56,172 bases of DNA from Gemmatimonadota bacterium (GCA_018673255.1 JABHDC010000208.1:1-56172), one strand, 5' to 3'; counted from the first letter of the stretch, positions 1-9,460 are shown. The notes: generated by a model from the sequence alone, not told the origin. A program made the numbers and translations.

Positions 1-753
1 ATGCGCATGAAAGACTTCGGTGACCGCTACCCACTGGAATTGTCCGGTGGTCAACAACAACGGGTCGCCCTGGCCCGGGCTCTGGCCCGACGACCTCGTG
101 TGCTGCTGCTCGATGAACCCTTCGCCGCCCTCGATCGCGTCTTGCGCGAACGCCTGCAAGCCGAACTGAGGCAGTTACAACGGGATCTGTCGCTCATCGT
201 CGTCTATGTCACCCACTCTCTCGACGACGCCTTTGCCGTGGGTGATCGAATCGCGGTGCTGCACGAGGGCCGGGTTCTGCAGGAAGGGACCCTCGATGAG
301 GTCTTCCAGCACCCACAAGATGAGCACGTCGCCGAAATCCTGGGAATCCGCAATCTCTTCCGGGCCGATGTGGTCGACGGCGAGATCGACTGGGACGGAC
401 TGCGGCTGCGGGCGCCCCTCACGACGCGCGACACGGGATCTGTTGCTGTATACATTCAGCCAGCAGAGGTGAAGATCATCTATCCCGATGCACCGGTTGC
501 CGAGGCACTGGGAGACAATCTCATCGATGGGGAGGTGATCACCCGTCAGCGCCACACGACCGGCTGGTCACTGCGCGTTCGACTGGGCAATGGCCACACG
601 ATCGAACTCCATCACGCCATCACCGCATACGGCGAGCTTGATCTGACCGCCGGCCGCAGCATCCAACTGGCCCTGCGGCGTGAAGCAATCCAGATCCTGC
701 GTCGCGGGGAACCCGGCGATGCGGCGACCCCAACCCGGGATGAGTCTGCTTGA
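1..753 (+). CDS. ABC transporter ATP-binding protein, 3' part (ModC/PotA class)
   Basis: This is the C-terminal part of an importer ATPase that would energise uptake at the inner membrane. Visible in order are the ABC signature LSGGQQQRVALARAL (residues 14-28), Walker B LLLLDEPFAALD, the H-loop histidine in VTHSLDDA, and a C-terminal TOBE-like beta region from about residue 140. Walker A and the Q-loop are missing because the gene begins before the window; the ATG at position 1 is almost certainly internal. The TOBE domain places it among molybdate, sulfate, iron or polyamine importers, but the substrate cannot be read from this part. The stop overlaps the next start by four bases (TTGA), so it is translationally coupled to the protoporphyrinogen oxidase gene, which is an unusual partner. 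Confidence 0.9.
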   Translation: MRMKDFGDRYPLELSGGQQQRVALARALARRPRVLLLDEPFAALDRVLRERLQAELRQLQRDLSLIVVYVTHSLDDAFAVGDRIAVLHEGRVLQEGTLDEVFQHPQDEHVAEILGIRNLFRADVVDGEIDWDGLRLRAPLTTRDTGSVAVYIQPAEVKIIYPDAPVAEALGDNLIDGEVITRQRHTTGWSLRVRLGNGHTIELHHAITAYGELDLTAGRSIQLALRREAIQILRRGEPGDAATPTRDESA

Positions 754-2210
754 GCGAAGTCACACACTCCAACGGTGGTCCACGACAGGACGTCGAGAGT
801 CATGACGTCGTCATTGTCGGCGCCGGTGTCTCCGGCCTGGCGACGGCTCATTACCTGCGCCGCCACGGCATTCAGGATGTCCACCTGATCGAAGGCGCTG
901 AGCAGGCAGGCGGCGCCATCCAGACGCAACACCTGGATGGCTTCCTCTTCGAGCCGGGCCCCAACAGCCTCCTCGACAATTCGGCGGCCATGAAACGGCT
1001 GGTCTCTCAGCTGGGCCTCGACGACCGGGTTGTCGTCGCTGCCGATGTCGCCAAGAAACGTTACGTCGTCCGGGACGGCCGGCTGCAGCCACTCCCGATG
1101 AGCCCACCAGCCCTCATCAAGAGCAAGCTGTTCTCCTGGGGGACTAAACTGCGCCTGGCGCGCGAACCCTTCATCTCACCGGCGCCTGTCGACGCGGAGG
1201 AAACCCTCGAGGAATTCGTCTTGCGCCGCCTGGGGCGCGAATTCCTGCAGTATGCCATCGATCCCTTCGTGGCCGGCACCTTTGCGGGCCGACCGGAGGA
1301 TCTGTGTGTGCGCTCCGCCTTCCGTCGTCTGTGGGATCTGGAACAGCACCACGGATCGCTCATTCGCGGCGCCATGGCGATGGCCAAAGAGCGCAAGGCC
1401 GCGGCAAAGGCCGCCGGCAATGCCAGTGGGGATGAGGGCGAGATCCAGGCCGGTCCCAGTGGCAAGATGCTCTCTTTCGACGGGGGCCTGCAGACCCTCG
1501 TAGATGCGCTGGCCACGCCCTGTGGTGACCAACTGCATACGGGCCTGGCCTATCTCGGCCTGCGACGCCACGATGAGGGATTTCGCCTCACGAGCATGAG
1601 CACTGAGGGTCCACACGAGATCGATGCCCGCGTCGTTCTGCTGACCCTGCCAGCACACGCCTATCCATCCCTCGAATTCGGCGACATCGACATGCCCGTC
1701 GCCGACATCGGGGCGATCCCCTACCCACCCGTGACGGCGGTCTTCTTCGGCTATCATCAGCCGTCGAGCGAACAACCTCTCGACGGCTTCGGCTTCCTCA
1801 CACCACGCCTCGAAAATCGGCGCATCCTCGGCACCCTGTGGAATTCGGTTGCCTATACGGGACGCGCCCCTGAAGGGGGGCTGGCGATGACCACGTATGT
1901 GGGCGGCACACGCCAACCCGAGAATGCGTCATGGTCAGATGAAGAGATCGTGGACGTCGTCTATGAGGAATTGCGCGACCTGATGGGGATTCAACTCCGT
2001 CCCGATGTAACGTGTGTGCATCGCTGGACGCAGGCGATTCCGCAGTATGTGATGGGCCACCGCGAATTGACTCAGGCCATCGATGCAGCCGAGGTCGAAG
2101 CACCCGGCCTCTTCATCGGTGGCAATTTCCGAGGGGGGATCTCATTGGGCGACTGCGTCACGCGCAGTGAGGAACTGGCAGGGCAGATCGCCAATTTCCT
2201 GCTTGAATAG
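750..2210 (+). CDS. hemY: protoporphyrinogen oxidase (HemY type)
   Basis: It oxidises protoporphyrinogen (or coproporphyrinogen) with FAD late in heme synthesis. The N-terminus holds the dinucleotide fold VVIVGAGVSGLATAHYL (about residues 20-36) followed by a glutamate ending the second strand (LIEGAEQAGG). The segment GFLFEPGPNSLLDN is typical of HemY-type oxidases. The C-terminus has the FAD-closing motif PGLFIGGNFRGGISLGDCV. The 486-residue length is normal for the family. The start is a TTG whose last bases overlap the stop of the upstream ABC gene; no ATG lies in frame before the Rossmann motif. Two further heme genes follow at 3.3-5.5 kb, supporting the role. Whether the substrate is proto- or coproporphyrinogen is not decidable here. 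Confidence 0.92.
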   Translation: MSEVTHSNGGPRQDVESHDVVIVGAGVSGLATAHYLRRHGIQDVHLIEGAEQAGGAIQTQHLDGFLFEPGPNSLLDNSAAMKRLVSQLGLDDRVVVAADVAKKRYVVRDGRLQPLPMSPPALIKSKLFSWGTKLRLAREPFISPAPVDAEETLEEFVLRRLGREFLQYAIDPFVAGTFAGRPEDLCVRSAFRRLWDLEQHHGSLIRGAMAMAKERKAAAKAAGNASGDEGEIQAGPSGKMLSFDGGLQTLVDALATPCGDQLHTGLAYLGLRRHDEGFRLTSMSTEGPHEIDARVVLLTLPAHAYPSLEFGDIDMPVADIGAIPYPPVTAVFFGYHQPSSEQPLDGFGFLTPRLENRRILGTLWNSVAYTGRAPEGGLAMTTYVGGTRQPENASWSDEEIVDVVYEELRDLMGIQLRPDVTCVHRWTQAIPQYVMGHRELTQAIDAAEVEAPGLFIGGNFRGGISLGDCVTRSEELAGQIANFLLE

Positions 2211-2241
2211 GAGCAGGCCCAAGCGGGCCCGGGACAGGCTC

Positions 2242-3174
2242 CTACGGCCAGATCCCACCGGCGTCGAATCCCGTCGACAGACCCACAACGTATTGCCGTC
2301 CTGCCGGGAAATTTCGCCCGCCGAGACTGCTGCGCATGGCCGCTTCGAGCCAGGTGTCGCCGTGGACACGCACGCCGATGGTGGGCGCCAGGTAACTGAC
2401 TCGCTTGATCAGAGACGCCGTGCGAATCCCGAAGGTTTCGCCCTTCCCCGATCGCAGCATCTCGTATTTCAGCGCCACCGACAACCACGGGCGTGGCTGC
2501 GCACCGATCTCGGCATTCACCAGCCATTCGTCACCAGGATCGCGGTCGATCTCGTCATTCTTCGTACGCACGCGGTAGCCCACATCCACATTGGCATAGG
2601 CCGGCAGCGGCCACAGCGAACGACCAGCCTGCACGATCACGTCGAAATCCCACTGTCCTTCGCCCACAGGGATCAGACCATCTTCATTGCGAAATTCGCC
2701 CGTCGGCATCTTGGCACCGAGTTTCAGCGTCAGGATCAGCGGTTTCTGCAGCAGACGCGTCTTGGCGAAGACACGCAGGTCACTTAGGCCGGCAGCAGAT
2801 GGTGCCTCTGTGCGGGTCGCGTCATCGAACACCTGATCGAAATATGGCACCTGCACACCGAGGTCGAGCCAGTCAGTGAGACCGACGAAACCCTCGAAGA
2901 AGATCGCCCGACTGTCGTATTCGCCATCGAACCGGTAGGGACGACGCTCGCCGATGGCGTGTTCACCAAAGGTGCCGTCACTGCGCAATACCGGCTCGGG
3001 GGCATCGATATACCACTCCTGCGTCGTCTGCCGGAACCACGAAACCTTGGTCCAGACACGTCCGGACGGCAGGGTCCAAGCCCCTGCCTCGACCGGATCC
3101 GGGGCGCTCAAAGTGGTTCCGATCAGTGCCAGCAGTACCGCCTTGAGAAGTTGATTCGTTGCCGTTCGTACCAT
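2242..3174 (-). CDS. secreted outer-membrane beta-barrel protein, transporter-like
   Basis: The protein is about 310 residues with a signal peptide (MVRTATNQLLKAVLLALIG, cleaved near the following alanine-rich stretch). The rest is alternating hydrophobic/polar strands rich in Tyr, Trp and Phe with Gly/Asp turns, as in outer-membrane channels of the phenol-degradation MetA type (PF13557-like). Examples are FFEGFVGLTDWLDLGVQVPYF and LILTLKLGAKMPTGEF. The open frame extends upstream to 3339, but that extension is Arg-rich and overlaps the hemA start, so the ATG at 3174 before the signal peptide is chosen. It separates hemY from hemA and is transcribed against them. No specific substrate can be assigned. 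Confidence 0.75.
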   Translation of the reverse strand: MVRTATNQLLKAVLLALIGTTLSAPDPVEAGAWTLPSGRVWTKVSWFRQTTQEWYIDAPEPVLRSDGTFGEHAIGERRPYRFDGEYDSRAIFFEGFVGLTDWLDLGVQVPYFDQVFDDATRTEAPSAAGLSDLRVFAKTRLLQKPLILTLKLGAKMPTGEFRNEDGLIPVGEGQWDFDVIVQAGRSLWPLPAYANVDVGYRVRTKNDEIDRDPGDEWLVNAEIGAQPRPWLSVALKYEMLRSGKGETFGIRTASLIKRVSYLAPTIGVRVHGDTWLEAAMRSSLGGRNFPAGRQYVVGLSTGFDAGGIWP

Positions 3175-3309
3175 CCCTGCTTTTCTTCTGATGTAGTTGG
3201 ACACGCGCCATCGCCGTATTTCCCGCGCTGATCGCCGTATGCCGTCGCCTTCTTTGATGCGTGACGCCCTGCGAAGGATGCGCCCCCCGCCGCCATCGGC
3301 TGACCTTTC

Positions 3310-4608
3310 GTGCATCTGCTCACCCTGGGCCTCAATCACAACACCGCCCCCGTCGAGGTGCGTGAGCGCCTGGCCTTTGCCGAAAGTGACCAGCCCGATT
3401 CACTGCGCCGGTTGCGCGAGCACTACGGGCTGGCCGAGGCTGCCATCCTGTCGACCTGCAATCGCTCCGAGATCTACGCTGCCAGTGAGGAATCACATTT
3501 CGATGGCGTGCAGGCCTATCTGGCTGAGCATCATGCCGTAGATGTGGGCCACATCGAGCCCTGCCTCTATCGGCATGTCGACGCCGAGGCCGCAACACAC
3601 CTGTTCCGCGTCGCCTCCGGTATCGATTCCCTCGTGATCGGCGAGTCGCAGATTCTCAAGCAGGTCCGCGAGGCACTGGAACTGTCGCAGAACACCGGTT
3701 CGGCCCGCCTCGTCATCAATGAGGTCTTTCAGCGCGCCCTGCGCGTCGGCAAGCGGGCCCGCACCGAAACCGACATCGGCCGGGGCAGACTGTCTGTGGC
3801 AACGGCCGCCGTCGAACTGGCCGGGCAGATCTTCGACCGCCTCGACGATCGACAGGCTCTGCTGCTGGGCGCCGGCGAGATGATGGAACTCACCGCCCAG
3901 TATCTGGTGGAGGCCACTCTGACACGCTTCACCGTCGCCAATCGAACCATCGAGCGAGCCCAGGACCTGGCCCGCCGCTTCGACGGCAGTGCGGTTGCAC
4001 TCAGCGATGTGGAAGCGCAGCTGAAGGAAGCCGATATCGTCATCGCCTCGACGGCCGCCCCGGACTTCGTCATCAGCGAAGATGCAGTACGACGTGCCAT
4101 GTCCGAACGTCGGGGCCGGCCGCTGTTTCTGATCGACATTGCCGTACCCCGTGACATCGACCCTGGGATCCGCGATCTCGACAACGTCTTCCTCTTCGAC
4201 ATCGACGATCTGGAAGGTGTCGTGAACGCCAATCGGAGCGAGCGCGAAGGCGAGATCCTGCGTGTTCAGGAAATCGTCGACGACGAATTGGGTCAGTTCC
4301 TGCACTGGTTCAATGCACTGGGTGCCGGTCCCCTGATCAAGGCCCTGCGGCAGCAAGTGAACGATTTGCAGGGCGAAGAGCTCGACCGCTGGCATGGCAA
4401 ACTCGCGCACCTGAGTGAGAGTGACCAGAAGCTGGTCGAATCGATTCTGCGTGGCTACGCCAACAAGCTGCTGCACCAGCCGCTGGTGCAGATCCGTGAA
4501 CTCGCCAACCGTGACGATGGATACGTGCGACTCGATACCGTGCGTCAACTCTTTCACCTCGACGACAGTGTCGACGTCGATAGCGCCTCGGACCAGGACC
4601 GGTCATGA
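3310..4608 (+). CDS. hemA: glutamyl-tRNA reductase
   Basis: It reduces Glu-tRNA(Glu) to glutamate-1-semialdehyde with NADPH, the committed step of C5-pathway tetrapyrrole synthesis. The N-terminal catalytic domain shows GLNHNTAPVEVRERLAF and the nucleophile Cys50 in ILSTCNRSEIYA. The segment LVIGESQILKQVR follows, then the NADPH-binding domain (LLLGAGEMMELTAQYL, about residues 190-205) and a helical dimerisation domain at the C-terminus. At 432 residues it is full length. The start is GTG, chosen because MHLLTLGLNH matches the usual N-terminus. The stop overlaps the following hemX-like gene by four bases (ATGA), so the two are co-translated. Heme feedback is common in the family, but no regulatory element is visible. 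Confidence 0.96.
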   Translation: MHLLTLGLNHNTAPVEVRERLAFAESDQPDSLRRLREHYGLAEAAILSTCNRSEIYAASEESHFDGVQAYLAEHHAVDVGHIEPCLYRHVDAEAATHLFRVASGIDSLVIGESQILKQVREALELSQNTGSARLVINEVFQRALRVGKRARTETDIGRGRLSVATAAVELAGQIFDRLDDRQALLLGAGEMMELTAQYLVEATLTRFTVANRTIERAQDLARRFDGSAVALSDVEAQLKEADIVIASTAAPDFVISEDAVRRAMSERRGRPLFLIDIAVPRDIDPGIRDLDNVFLFDIDDLEGVVNANRSEREGEILRVQEIVDDELGQFLHWFNALGAGPLIKALRQQVNDLQGEELDRWHGKLAHLSESDQKLVESILRGYANKLLHQPLVQIRELANRDDGYVRLDTVRQLFHLDDSVDVDSASDQDRS

Positions 4609-5477
4609 CCACCTCCTGCCTCGTCTTCCTCGGCATCTCGCTCGCCCTCTATTGCCTTGCATCCCTCCTGCTGCAGGGGCGTCTCTGGTGGGGTCACGCA
4701 TCCTGGGAAACATGGGGGCACCGCAGTCTCATTGCCGGTGTCGTCATCAATACGGCCGGCATCGGTCTGCATGTGTATTTCTCGGGGCAGTCTCCACTCA
4801 CTCACATGACCTCTGTCATCTCCCTCATCGTCGTCGCCTTCCTCATCGCCGGGCTGGCGATTGAACGGCGGACCTCGGTGCGGAATCTGACGCTGTTTCT
4901 CGCCCCGATCGCCTTCCTTGGGCTGCTCTATCCGCTGTTGATGCCCGTGCGTTTCGAGGATGCCGGATCGATGCTCGTGCGTTATCCGTGGTTGGGTGTA
5001 CACGTCTTCGTCACCCTCCTCGGCCACGTCGGATTCGCCCTCTCTTTCCTCGGCGCCGGCGTCTATCTACTGCAGCGCCGGGCCCTGAAGCGCGGCCGGT
5101 TGAATCACTACCTGCCCGCTCTCGACTCCGCCTCACGCGTCACCTTCTACGGTGCCGGAGGCGGATTCTTCTTCTTCACCATCGGCCTGGGCATGGGCAT
5201 GATCTGGCTCTTCGGCGCCCCCGGTGAATTCCTGGGGCGTGCCGACCCGAAGATCATTCTGGCGATCCCCACCTGGGTCGGCTTTGCGCTCTACCTCTAC
5301 GCCCGCGGCGTAAGAGGCATGCACGGCAGCAAACTCAAGTGGATTGTCATCGCCGCCTTCACCGTGGCGATCCTGAACTACGTCCTGGTCCCCCACCAGT
5401 TCTCAATAGAAGAGGACACCCTCCATCCGGAAGGTGCCCTCGGTATCGCAACAACTGTATCTCAGATGGCCGGCTGA
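4605..5477 (+). CDS. hemX: HemX/CcsA-like cytochrome c assembly-family membrane protein
   Basis: This 290-residue integral membrane protein has about eight hydrophobic segments and belongs to the CcsA/CcmC/HemX superfamily (PF01578). Family histidines likely to contact heme appear in SPLTHMTSV and VHVFVTLLGHVGFALSFL. The tryptophan-rich loop of heme-handling members (WGxxWxWDPKE) is strongly reduced here to APGEFLGRADPKI, which resembles HemX more than CcsA. In HemX systems the protein sits beside hemA and modulates glutamyl-tRNA reductase level, and here it overlaps hemA by four bases. A role in cytochrome c maturation cannot be excluded, since no ResB/Ccs1 partner lies in the window. Confidence 0.78.
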   Translation: MTTSCLVFLGISLALYCLASLLLQGRLWWGHASWETWGHRSLIAGVVINTAGIGLHVYFSGQSPLTHMTSVISLIVVAFLIAGLAIERRTSVRNLTLFLAPIAFLGLLYPLLMPVRFEDAGSMLVRYPWLGVHVFVTLLGHVGFALSFLGAGVYLLQRRALKRGRLNHYLPALDSASRVTFYGAGGGFFFFTIGLGMGMIWLFGAPGEFLGRADPKIILAIPTWVGFALYLYARGVRGMHGSKLKWIVIAAFTVAILNYVLVPHQFSIEEDTLHPEGALGIATTVSQMAG

Positions 5478-5513
5478 TCACACCGCAGGCTCACTGCGAG
5501 CCATCGAGATCTC

Positions 5514-5610
5514 AGCCTCGATGCCCGCGAAGCGAGGCTCGATATAATTCGCCTGCGTATCTCACCCACGAGTTGCGCAGCAACTCGCTATAATCCGGTT
5601 TACCGGATTA
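5514..5610. terminator. hairpin cluster between convergent genes
   Basis: Three inverted repeats are packed between the end of the hemX-like gene and the stop of the opposing oxidoreductase. They are AGCCTCG/CGAGGCT (5514-5539), CGAGTTGC-GCA-GCAACTCG (5569-5587) and TAATCCGG-N4-CCGGATTA (5591-5610). The last one includes the opposing gene's TAA stop. No U-tract follows on either strand, so intrinsic termination is not certain, but the position suggests a bidirectional transcript end. Confidence 0.5.
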
Positions 5611-6658
5611 CAACTTCCCGCTTCTTCTCAGCCGACGCGTAGATCCCGTCGAGCATCTTCTGAACCATCAGGCCATGCTCGGCCGGCGCCATGGTCGGCT
5701 TGTTGTAGAGACAGTGCTCGACGAAGTTGCGCATCTTGAGGGCGAAGACATCCGTCTTCGGCATCCAGCCCGGCTCACTGTTCATCATGTAGCCGCCATC
5801 ATCCGAGAATAGAGCCGGTGGATCCCATTTGGCTCCCGCCTTCTCGCCCATGAGGGTGAAGTTCCACTCTTCCTTCTCGATGTGGGCAGCGAAGGACGCT
5901 TCGATGCTCAGGATCGCGCCATTGGCGAAGCGGATCTGCCCCACCGCCAGATCTTCGACGGTGTAGTTCTTGTGATCCCAGTTCGGCCACATGGAAACGA
6001 CGTCGGACTTCTTGTCGCCCAGATACGTGAAGATGCTGCCACTGGCGGCAACCGGCTTCGGTGATCCCATGGCGTAGTGCGTCATCTCCAGCGCGTGCAC
6101 GCCAATGTCGATCAGCGGTCCGCCACCCTGTAGATCTTTGCGACCAAAGACACCCCAGTTGGGGATCCCACGACGTCGCAGCGCTTGAATCCGGCCATAG
6201 ACCACCTTGCCCATGCGACCGGCATCGACGGCGCTCTTGATGAACTGCGTGCGTGCGTCATATCGATGCTGGAAGCCGATCACCAATTTGCGTCGTGCCG
6301 ACTTGGCGGCCGTGATCATCTTCTGCGCCTCGGCCGCCGTCATGGCCATGGGCTTCTCGACGATGACGTGGGCCCCTGCCTTTGAGGCGGCGATCGACCC
6401 TTCCGCATGCAGGCCATTCGGTGTACACACACTCACCGCGTCAGGCTTCACTTCCCGCAGCATCTTGCGGTAGTCGGTGTAGGCCGCATCGATGCCGTAT
6501 TCTTCCTGCCGCTGCGCCATGCTCTTCTTGGAGATGTCCGCCAGGGCGACAATCTCCACGTCATCCATCTCTGCCAGGTAACGCATGTGAGCACCGGCAA
6601 TTCCGCCGGCACCGATGAATGCCACGCGCAGCATCTTCTTGCTACGTGCCTTCGCCAT
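5600..6658 (-). CDS. Gfo/Idh/MocA-family NAD(P)-dependent sugar oxidoreductase
   Basis: It is a cytoplasmic NAD(P)-dependent dehydrogenase of sugars, inositols or related polyols. A Rossmann fold opens the protein (LRVAFIGAGGIAGAH, residues 10-24), and the second strand ends in ALAD, which favours NAD. The family EKP motif lies at residues 101-103 (VIVEKPMAM). The C-terminal alpha/beta domain includes GGGPLIDIGVHALEMTHYAMG, carrying the aspartate and histidine of the usual catalytic set. The length of 352 residues is standard. A purine-rich GGAAG ribosome site precedes the ATG. The gene follows the GH116-type glycosidase on the same strand after 232 bases with no gene, so it may process a sugar that enzyme releases. 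The exact substrate is unknown. Confidence 0.9.
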   Translation of the reverse strand: MAKARSKKMLRVAFIGAGGIAGAHMRYLAEMDDVEIVALADISKKSMAQRQEEYGIDAAYTDYRKMLREVKPDAVSVCTPNGLHAEGSIAASKAGAHVIVEKPMAMTAAEAQKMITAAKSARRKLVIGFQHRYDARTQFIKSAVDAGRMGKVVYGRIQALRRRGIPNWGVFGRKDLQGGGPLIDIGVHALEMTHYAMGSPKPVAASGSIFTYLGDKKSDVVSMWPNWDHKNYTVEDLAVGQIRFANGAILSIEASFAAHIEKEEWNFTLMGEKAGAKWDPPALFSDDGGYMMNSEPGWMPKTDVFALKMRNFVEHCLYNKPTMAPAEHGLMVQKMLDGIYASAEKKREVVIR

Positions 6659-6890
6659 CCTCTTCCTCTCTACTGGTGACCCGTATCCTGTCGCAGACAG
6701 GACACGTAGTGAAGGCCCCTTGCTTGGGCCACTTGCATTGTGAAGTCTCAGTCATCATTGAGTGCCGCCCGATGCAAATCGCGGATACTGGCCGCCAGGA
6801 ATGCCCAGGTATCGTCGGCATCACAGATCGACGTGCCAGAAGAGAGGATCGCCCACGAATCGCGCGAAAGCCAGGTGCAACTGCATCTGC

Positions 6891-9413
6891 TCAGTCTTGC
6901 CTCTTCAACGTCACACTCAGCGACGAACGGGCCTTCAGCACGCGCCGCCGGGGCAGGCGGGTTTGACCCCAACCGGTGAGCACGATCTGACGCACAGCGA
7001 TTTCACCTCCCAGCACCTGAAGCTCCAGGTTCATCTTCGTCCCACGGCGGCGCAGACGGGCCGTGCCCCAGGCGTTGCCCGTGGATATGAACCAACTCCC
7101 CTCTCGTGCCGCCAGACGCAGGCGTGCTTCATCGGCGGTATAATGAAATCCGGTCCAGGCCAGATGCGCCGCCCACGCGATCATCGCCCGAGCATAGTGA
7201 TGGCCACATTCGGCTTCATCGAAGGGATTCCGCTTCCGGCCGTCGTACCGGTCGCGTATGTCGCCCATATGACGCAGCCCCGTTGACTCCTGCCCTTCGT
7301 AGAGCATGCCGATCGCCGCGGTGTATTCGAAACCCGTCATCACCTCGGTGAAATACGGGAAGGGATTGTCAGGACGTTCGCCCGGATAACTCGCCATCAG
7401 CAACGCCGCTTCGTCGCCCAGGGCATACGAGCGCAGCACGTTGAAGTGACCTTGAAGTGACGACCGCCCATTGTATCTGGAGATACTGCGCAGCGTGCGA
7501 CGCACATTCCGAGGCTTCAGCAGATATCCCAGGTCGCAGACGTGGGCCAGCAGCTGGCCGATCAACTGATCCACCAGGCAACCTGAGGCGAGCTGGTAAT
7601 CCGGGTTCGTCACATCAGCGGCCCCGGCCCCGAGTCGCAGCGCCGGTGCCACATCAGCCTCGCGGCGGGGCGGACGCACTTCGTGCTCGTAGTAGTCGCC
7701 ATTGAACAGATGCTCGTCGAGCCAGGCAGAGCCACTGGCAAACAACGCTCCACAGCGCGCCGCGAAGGCCTCATCACCGAGACGTGTCGCCATCTCCTGC
7801 GCCGCCCGCAACGCCGCCAGATACCACGCACCCATCTGCGGATTCGGTCCGTAGTATTCCACATCCATCGTATTGTGCTGACAACCCTCCATCACCCCAT
7901 CCTGATCGGCATCCCAGCCACCGGGAATCCAGCAGAATTCGAGGGCCCGGCGCACCGATGGCCACAGACGCTGGAGCCATGCGTCATCACCACACAGCTG
8001 CCACTCACGATAGACCTTCACGATACAGCCCATCTGGCCGTCAGCAGCCCCCTTGCTGAAACGCTGCGCCCGGCTCAGCGGCAGGTCGACGCGGAAACTC
8101 ATCAGCCCCGAGTCGTCTGTGGCATGCTCGAATTCGATCTCCCGCATCCCACGGGCCAGATCGCCGAAGAGGAAGGCCAGGCTCTGCTCGTAGTTCCACA
8201 CGTGTGTGCATGACCCGTGGCAACAACCACTGTGATCGTGGTATCCCTCGAATCCGTACAGATGGCCATCCGGTGTTCGGAAGCAGGTCTGCGTGCGCAG
8301 CGTGCTCAGGTTGAACAGGGCCGCCTCTTTCACCACCGCCGGCAGATCGCTCGAGCAGAAGGCATCGACGAATTGCACCGTGCGGCGCTCCAGATCCTTC
8401 AGCCTGGGCAGGACACGACGCACCACATCCCACGCATCGCTGTACGCTTCAGTGTATGCATTGCCGATGAGATCTTCGCTGGCATCGCAACCGGCCTTCT
8501 CCCCACAGGGTGTCCAGGTGTATCGATTCGGGAAGTGCCAGGCGATGAGGAAGGTGAGTGTGCGCTCGCCGCCGGCGGGCACACTCGTTTCCGCCGCCAG
8601 GGAAGCGATCGGCATGGGCTCGCCTTGAGCGGTGCGGTCGTCAAGTCGCCCATCGCCGTGGAAGTCATCCCAGAAATCCAGGACCGACGTGCCCCAGCCG
8701 GCACGTTTCCAGGCCAGTCGGGATGACACCTTCTTCCCCGTCGTCGCCAGCGCCAGAGATCCCCATTGTGCAGCCTGCGGATCCACACCTTTCGAATCCA
8801 TCAGGATGCCCTGTGCACCGGTCACCTTCCGACGCCGATTCCGATTGCCCTGACACTCGCCCTCGGCCCCATCGTGCCCGACGAAATTGGGCACCGACAG
8901 ACAGATCGAGGCACGCACGCTGCGCTTCGTCGGATTGCTCAACACGCAACGCACCACGGCCAGTGGCAGAGAGGAGGACTCCACATCTGCCGGGATGAGC
9001 GGATTGAAAGCCTCCAGACGCACCTGCAGGGGAACATTCGGGTCCTTCAGGTGCACCTGGCCGAGGGGGTAGGCCGTGTCGAAACGCGCTTCGGCGAAGC
9101 GGGGCCACCCGTGGTTGGCTGCAACAGAGCCTGAGGCCCCCTGGATCTCATGGGCCGGAACCGGACCTTCCAGAAGGCGGGTGACCGCCTCACCGCCGGC
9201 AGGCTGGGCGCGCAGACATAGAAATGGCGCGCCACTGAACTGCGGCCCCGGCACGAAACCCTTCGCGGGGCGGTTCATCACCTCCCAGTCGCACAGATTG
9301 CCGCGGCCGCCCAGAGAGACAGTCCCCGTGCCGATTCCCCCGAGGGGCAGAGCGATGCGCTGCAGGTGTTCGCCGGTGTAAGACCGTAGAGAAGGCCAGT
9401 TGCTCGATGACAT
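6891..9413 (-). CDS. GH116-type glycosidase (DUF608, glucosylceramidase/beta-glucosidase-like)
   Basis: This is an 840-residue retaining glycosidase of the GH116 kind. The N-terminal beta-sandwich starts with IALPLGGIGTGTVSLGGRG. The (alpha/alpha)6 catalytic domain contains GCCHGSCTHVWNYEQSLAFLF, where the glutamate is the probable nucleophile, and GCQHNTMDVEYYGPNPQMG, where the aspartate is the probable acid/base. The ATG at 9413 is preferred over an upstream in-frame ATG at 9467 because a strong terminator (9433-9460) lies between them. No signal peptide is seen, so the enzyme is probably cytoplasmic and acts on imported oligosaccharides or glycolipid-derived substrates. The Gfo/Idh/MocA gene follows on the same strand. 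Linkage specificity (beta-gluco or beta-xylo) cannot be decided. Confidence 0.88.
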   Translation of the reverse strand: MSSSNWPSLRSYTGEHLQRIALPLGGIGTGTVSLGGRGNLCDWEVMNRPAKGFVPGPQFSGAPFLCLRAQPAGGEAVTRLLEGPVPAHEIQGASGSVAANHGWPRFAEARFDTAYPLGQVHLKDPNVPLQVRLEAFNPLIPADVESSSLPLAVVRCVLSNPTKRSVRASICLSVPNFVGHDGAEGECQGNRNRRRKVTGAQGILMDSKGVDPQAAQWGSLALATTGKKVSSRLAWKRAGWGTSVLDFWDDFHGDGRLDDRTAQGEPMPIASLAAETSVPAGGERTLTFLIAWHFPNRYTWTPCGEKAGCDASEDLIGNAYTEAYSDAWDVVRRVLPRLKDLERRTVQFVDAFCSSDLPAVVKEAALFNLSTLRTQTCFRTPDGHLYGFEGYHDHSGCCHGSCTHVWNYEQSLAFLFGDLARGMREIEFEHATDDSGLMSFRVDLPLSRAQRFSKGAADGQMGCIVKVYREWQLCGDDAWLQRLWPSVRRALEFCWIPGGWDADQDGVMEGCQHNTMDVEYYGPNPQMGAWYLAALRAAQEMATRLGDEAFAARCGALFASGSAWLDEHLFNGDYYEHEVRPPRREADVAPALRLGAGAADVTNPDYQLASGCLVDQLIGQLLAHVCDLGYLLKPRNVRRTLRSISRYNGRSSLQGHFNVLRSYALGDEAALLMASYPGERPDNPFPYFTEVMTGFEYTAAIGMLYEGQESTGLRHMGDIRDRYDGRKRNPFDEAECGHHYARAMIAWAAHLAWTGFHYTADEARLRLAAREGSWFISTGNAWGTARLRRRGTKMNLELQVLGGEIAVRQIVLTGWGQTRLPRRRVLKARSSLSVTLKRQD

Positions 9414-9432
9414 GCTGGTATGTGCTCCAGTC

Positions 9433-9460
9433 AAAAAAAAAGCCCCTCCGTGTTCGGGGG
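9433..9460 (-). terminator. intrinsic terminator of the coiled-coil lipoprotein gene
   Basis: Read on the minus strand, a GC-rich hairpin (CCCCCG...CGGAGGGG, one bulged base) is followed directly by nine T residues. It lies about 50 bases after the stop of the lipoprotein gene at 9514 and before the glycosidase ATG. It therefore separates the two transcripts. Confidence 0.9.

Noticed and set aside
3493..4557. A 354-codon frame opposite hemA
   Set aside because: No ribosome site or family signature; hemA motifs on the other strand are complete.
6659..6890. Short minus-strand frames between the oxidoreductase and GH116-type genes
   Set aside because: No recognisable family and no ribosome site. 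A small CCTGTC-GCA-GACAGG hairpin (6687-6701) is present but lacks a U-tract.
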